NCBI GenBank assembly: GCA_037176725.1
Contig: JAZBRS010000076.1
Span: forward strand, 123,833,001 to 123,897,000
Direction of reading: 5' to 3'
Length of the DNA stretch: 64,000 nt
Source: Posidonia oceanica
Taxonomy: Eukaryota > Streptophyta > Magnoliopsida > Alismatales > Posidoniaceae
Part shown: positions 61,681 through 64,000 of the stretch, in pieces
Layout of the letters: every line of letters begins with the position of its first letter
How positions within the stretch are numbered: the stretch's first letter is position 1
Notes under the pieces: model-generated
The model's database searches: none
Told to the model about the DNA's origin: nothing
Seen by the model: only the letters and a program-made list of their open reading frames with translations
Program-made: the position numbers and the translations under genes

Positions 61681-62785
61681 TTTGGGGTACCAGCCCGCAG
61701 AAGATGACAGTTTGACGGACCTATCGCCGAGCAGTTTGGGGTGCCAGCCCGCAGAAGATGACAGGTTGACGGACCTATCACCGAGCAGTTGGGGGTGCCA
61801 GCCTGAAGAAGATGACAGGTTGACGGACCTATCGCCGAGCAGTTTGGGGTGCCAGTCCACAGAAGATGACAGGTTGACGGACCTATCGCCGAGCAGTTGG
61901 GGGTGCTAGCCCGCAGAAGATGACAGGTTGACGGACCTATTGCCGAGCAGTTTGGGGTGCCAAGCCGCAGAGGATGACAGGTTGACGGACCTATCGCCGA
62001 GCAGTTGGGGGTGCCAGCCCGTAAAAGATGACAGGTTGACGGACCTATCGCCGAGCAGTTGGGGGTGCCAGCCCGAAGAAGATGACAGGTTGATGGACCT
62101 ATCGCCGAGCAGTTTGGGGTGCCAGCCCGCAGAAGATGACAGGTTGACGGACCTATCGCCGAGCAGTTGGGCGTGCCAGCCCGCAGAAGATGACAGGTTG
62201 ACAGACCTATCGCCGAGCAGTTTGGGGTGCCAGCCCGCAGAAGATGACAGGTTGACGGACCTATCGCCGAGCAGTTGGGGGTGCCAGCCCGAAGAAGATG
62301 ACAGGTTGACGGACCTATCGCCGAGCAGTTTGGGGTGCTAGCCCGCAGAAGATGACAGGTTGACGGACCTATCGCCGAGCAGTTGGGGGTGCCAGCCCAA
62401 AGAAGATGACAGGTTGACGGACCTATCGCCGAGCAGTTTGGGGTGCCAGCCTGCAGAAGATGACAGGTTGACGGACCTATCGCCGAGCAGTTGGGGGTGC
62501 CAGCCCGCAGAAGATGACAGGTTAACGGACCTATCGCCGCGCAGTTTGGGGTGCCAGCCCGCAGAGGATGACAGGTTGATGGACCTATCGCTGAGCAGTT
62601 GGGGGTGCCAGCCCGAAGAAGATGACAGGTTGACGGACCTATCGCCGAGCAGTTTGGGGTGCCAGCCCGCAGAAGATGACAGGTTGACGGACCTATCGCC
62701 GAGCAGTTGGGGGTGCCAGCCCGCAGAAGATGACAGGTTGACGGACCTATCGTCGAGCAGTTGGGGGTGCCAGCCCGAAGATGAT
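61681..62785. repeat. 54-bp tandem repeat (right 3' UTR)
   Basis: About 20 units of 54 bp each contain GATGACAGGTTGACGGACC, ATCGCCGAGCAGTT and GGGGTGCCAGCCCG. Units alternate between CAGTTTGGGG and CAGTTGGGGG variants over much of the array, suggesting amplification as 108-bp dimers. Since 54 is a multiple of three, it reads as an 18-aa repeat (DDRLTDLSPSS) on one strand and another on the other; neither is a gene. 62786-63073 is unique 3'-UTR sequence homologous to 1701-1999. Confidence 0.95.
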
Positions 62786-63073
62786 GACTCAGCTGGGGAA
62801 GCTGGATGGCGTGGCTTGCCGGCGCGGGTCTGCAGAGATTCTAGACTCCAGAGTGGGTGCTGAGGACTTTCCTGTGTTGTGTTGGCTGCAAGTCTGGCCA
62901 GAGGGCCCAAGATGATGTTTGGCAATGATTATGCAATGCAATAAGCAGTCTGGAAGTGCAAGTAGACAGCAGAAACAGTTTTTCATTGAAAGAACTTGAT
63001 GAGTACATGCCTGTGGCAGGCCAAAATATACAGCATAACTTGAAAGAAGACCACATGATGTTTGCACAAGTGC

Positions 63074-64000
63074 CTAGCCGGTTCGGGCCTTCTTTGACTG
63101 CCTGGAGTCGGGGAATAGGGGGCCGCCTGGTGGGATTTCATTGATGGGCCAGAGCTCTCGGACCTCAGTCTCATACTCAGGGGTGCATCCTACACCTCTC
63201 ACTGCTGCGATGTCTGTTGATCGCACCCCATGCTGCATCAGATCAGCCAGCTTCTTGGTTGGGGCAGTCGTGCTAAGAGGGTATGTCTGGAGAAGCTCGA
63301 GCGCCGTGCTGTCAACAAAGGCGCCCTATTGGAAGCCAAATTGGCGCATAACCCAGATGGGATGGTATTCCACACCCGCTGTGAATCCTGGCAGCACAAT
63401 CAGCCGCATGTCACGCGCGCTGAAAAAGACAGTGAATGGCTCAGCTACAGAGGGGACAATACGCCAGGTTACTGCATCGTCAGTCAGTGCTGATAGCCTT
63501 TCGTATTCTTCTTTGACGCTTTTGATTGTCTTGGCACGGCCGCTGCTGCAGTAGGCTTCGAAGGCATGCACCTGGGGGCGCAGAAAGTTCATTTCTAAGT
63601 GTGCAGCTAGCCAGACTTAAATAAGTGCCCCGCAGCCGTGGAAGTGGCGGCAGTGATGTGAGATGCGGTCCAGCCCGCGATACGTTTCCGCCAGAACAAC
63701 TGGTGCCAGGTCTATCTGCCGGGTCACCACAGCAAGGGCTATCTCTGCAACCTCGATGGCCACTGTCAGTTGGCCATGAGTAAAGATTAGCTCGCCCAGG
63801 AAGTGAATGACAAACCCTCGGAGCCACAGCTCATCTCCAAGTTCGACGCGCTTCCTCATGACATCATCAAAGTGCGCTAGGCGAAGCATAGGTTCAGGTC
63901 CGCTGGTGCAGATCAGTCTCTGTTGGCAGCTTCGAGTAGGGAGCCCAGTCAGTTGGCTCAGGACCGCGAGATATCCGTCACGCCTCATGAAGACAGGCGG
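63074..64000 (-). pseudogene. DUF7745-like extra ORF, two stops, runs off window
   Basis: This is a homologue of the intact ORF at 2000-3340, in the same position relative to the 3'-UTR arrays. The frame is continuous with no indel from 64000 to the stop at 63074-63076 but has TAA at 63617-63619 (CAA in the left copy) and TAG at 63326-63328 (CAG in the left copy). Both are C-to-T changes on the coding strand. Over the 123 codons 63988-63620 it differs from the left copy at about 13 residues but about 50 nucleotides (hand count), so most changes are silent. The N-terminal part lies beyond the right edge. The copy is probably dead, but the family was constrained before it inserted. Confidence 0.8.

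Larger units (their letters stand above)
53258..64000 (-). mobile_element. Second Tat/Ogre-like retrotransposon, 5' part outside window
   Basis: It reads right to left. The visible part is its 3' end: a DUF7745-like pseudogene (64000-63074), 3'-UTR arrays and spacers (62785-59275), a polypurine tract (59220-59207) and the 3' LTR (59206-53258). The flank left of the LTR is ATAGG; the same 5 bp does not follow the LTR, which fits a 3' LTR joined to internal sequence and not a solo LTR. Gag, pol and the 5' LTR should lie to the right of the window. The 54-bp repeat, in place of the 83-bp one, marks it as a subfamily different from the left element. Confidence 0.88.

Noticed and set aside
61682..62863. 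18-aa repeat proteins (DDRLTDLSPSS; NLSSSAGWHPKLLGDRSV)
   Set aside because: They are translations of the 54-bp 3'-UTR repeat on both strands.
1..64000. tRNA, rRNA or host protein-coding genes
   Set aside because: No cloverleaf-like segment, rDNA sequence or non-transposon protein was recognised on either strand by reading; a tRNAscan or Rfam search would be needed to exclude small RNAs fully.

Overview
This window is plant nuclear heterochromatin and holds no recognisable host gene. The kingdom assignment rests on the retroelement proteins (plant Ty3/gypsy gag, protease and a D,D35E integrase without a chromodomain), a plant-specific DUF7745-like extra ORF, and very long LTRs typical of the Tat/Ogre side of plant Ty3/gypsy. 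An angiosperm is likely; the species cannot be read from the sequence.

Layout. (1) 1-17942: most of a minus-strand Tat/Ogre-like retrotransposon. In its own sense (right to left) it has a 5.8 kb 5' LTR (17942-12142), a primer-binding site touching the LTR, a leader, a gag ORF with internal stops, an aspartic protease, a protease-RT linker, a deletion that removed reverse transcriptase, RNase H and the integrase zinc finger, the rest of integrase, a spacer, an intact DUF7745-like ORF, and two tandem-repeat arrays in the 3' UTR. Its 3' LTR lies beyond the left edge. (2) 17943-53257: an 81-bp satellite array, about 24 kb and roughly 296 monomers in one orientation. It is split by two solo LTRs of the same retroelement family: 24414-29996 (plus, TSD CCTAT) and 43687-49441 (minus, TSD GCGGC). 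(3) 53258-64000: the 3' end of a second minus-strand element, with its 5.9 kb 3' LTR, a polypurine tract, four stretches of 3'-UTR repeats and spacers, and a DUF7745-like ORF with two stops that runs off the right edge.

Main results. The 81-bp satellite monomer is a dimer of two related half-units (39 + 42 bp) with a perfect inverted repeat. Because 81 is a multiple of three, the array is full of long false ORFs on both strands. The array carries higher-order repeats and a multi-kb internal duplication, one copy of which supplies the empty site for a solo LTR. Most tandem families in the window (LTR, 3' UTR and satellite) carry a short stem with a 7-9 nt loop. All four LTR copies keep two splice-donor-like sites in their own sense, suggesting a spliced leader. 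The DUF7745-like ORF differs between the two elements mainly at silent positions, so it has probably been selected as an element gene. All five in-frame stops in the left gag-pol are TAG, as expected from decay of methylated cytosines.

Limits: repeat identities, copy numbers and substitution counts were made by eye. No database search was run, and family names rest on recognised motifs.
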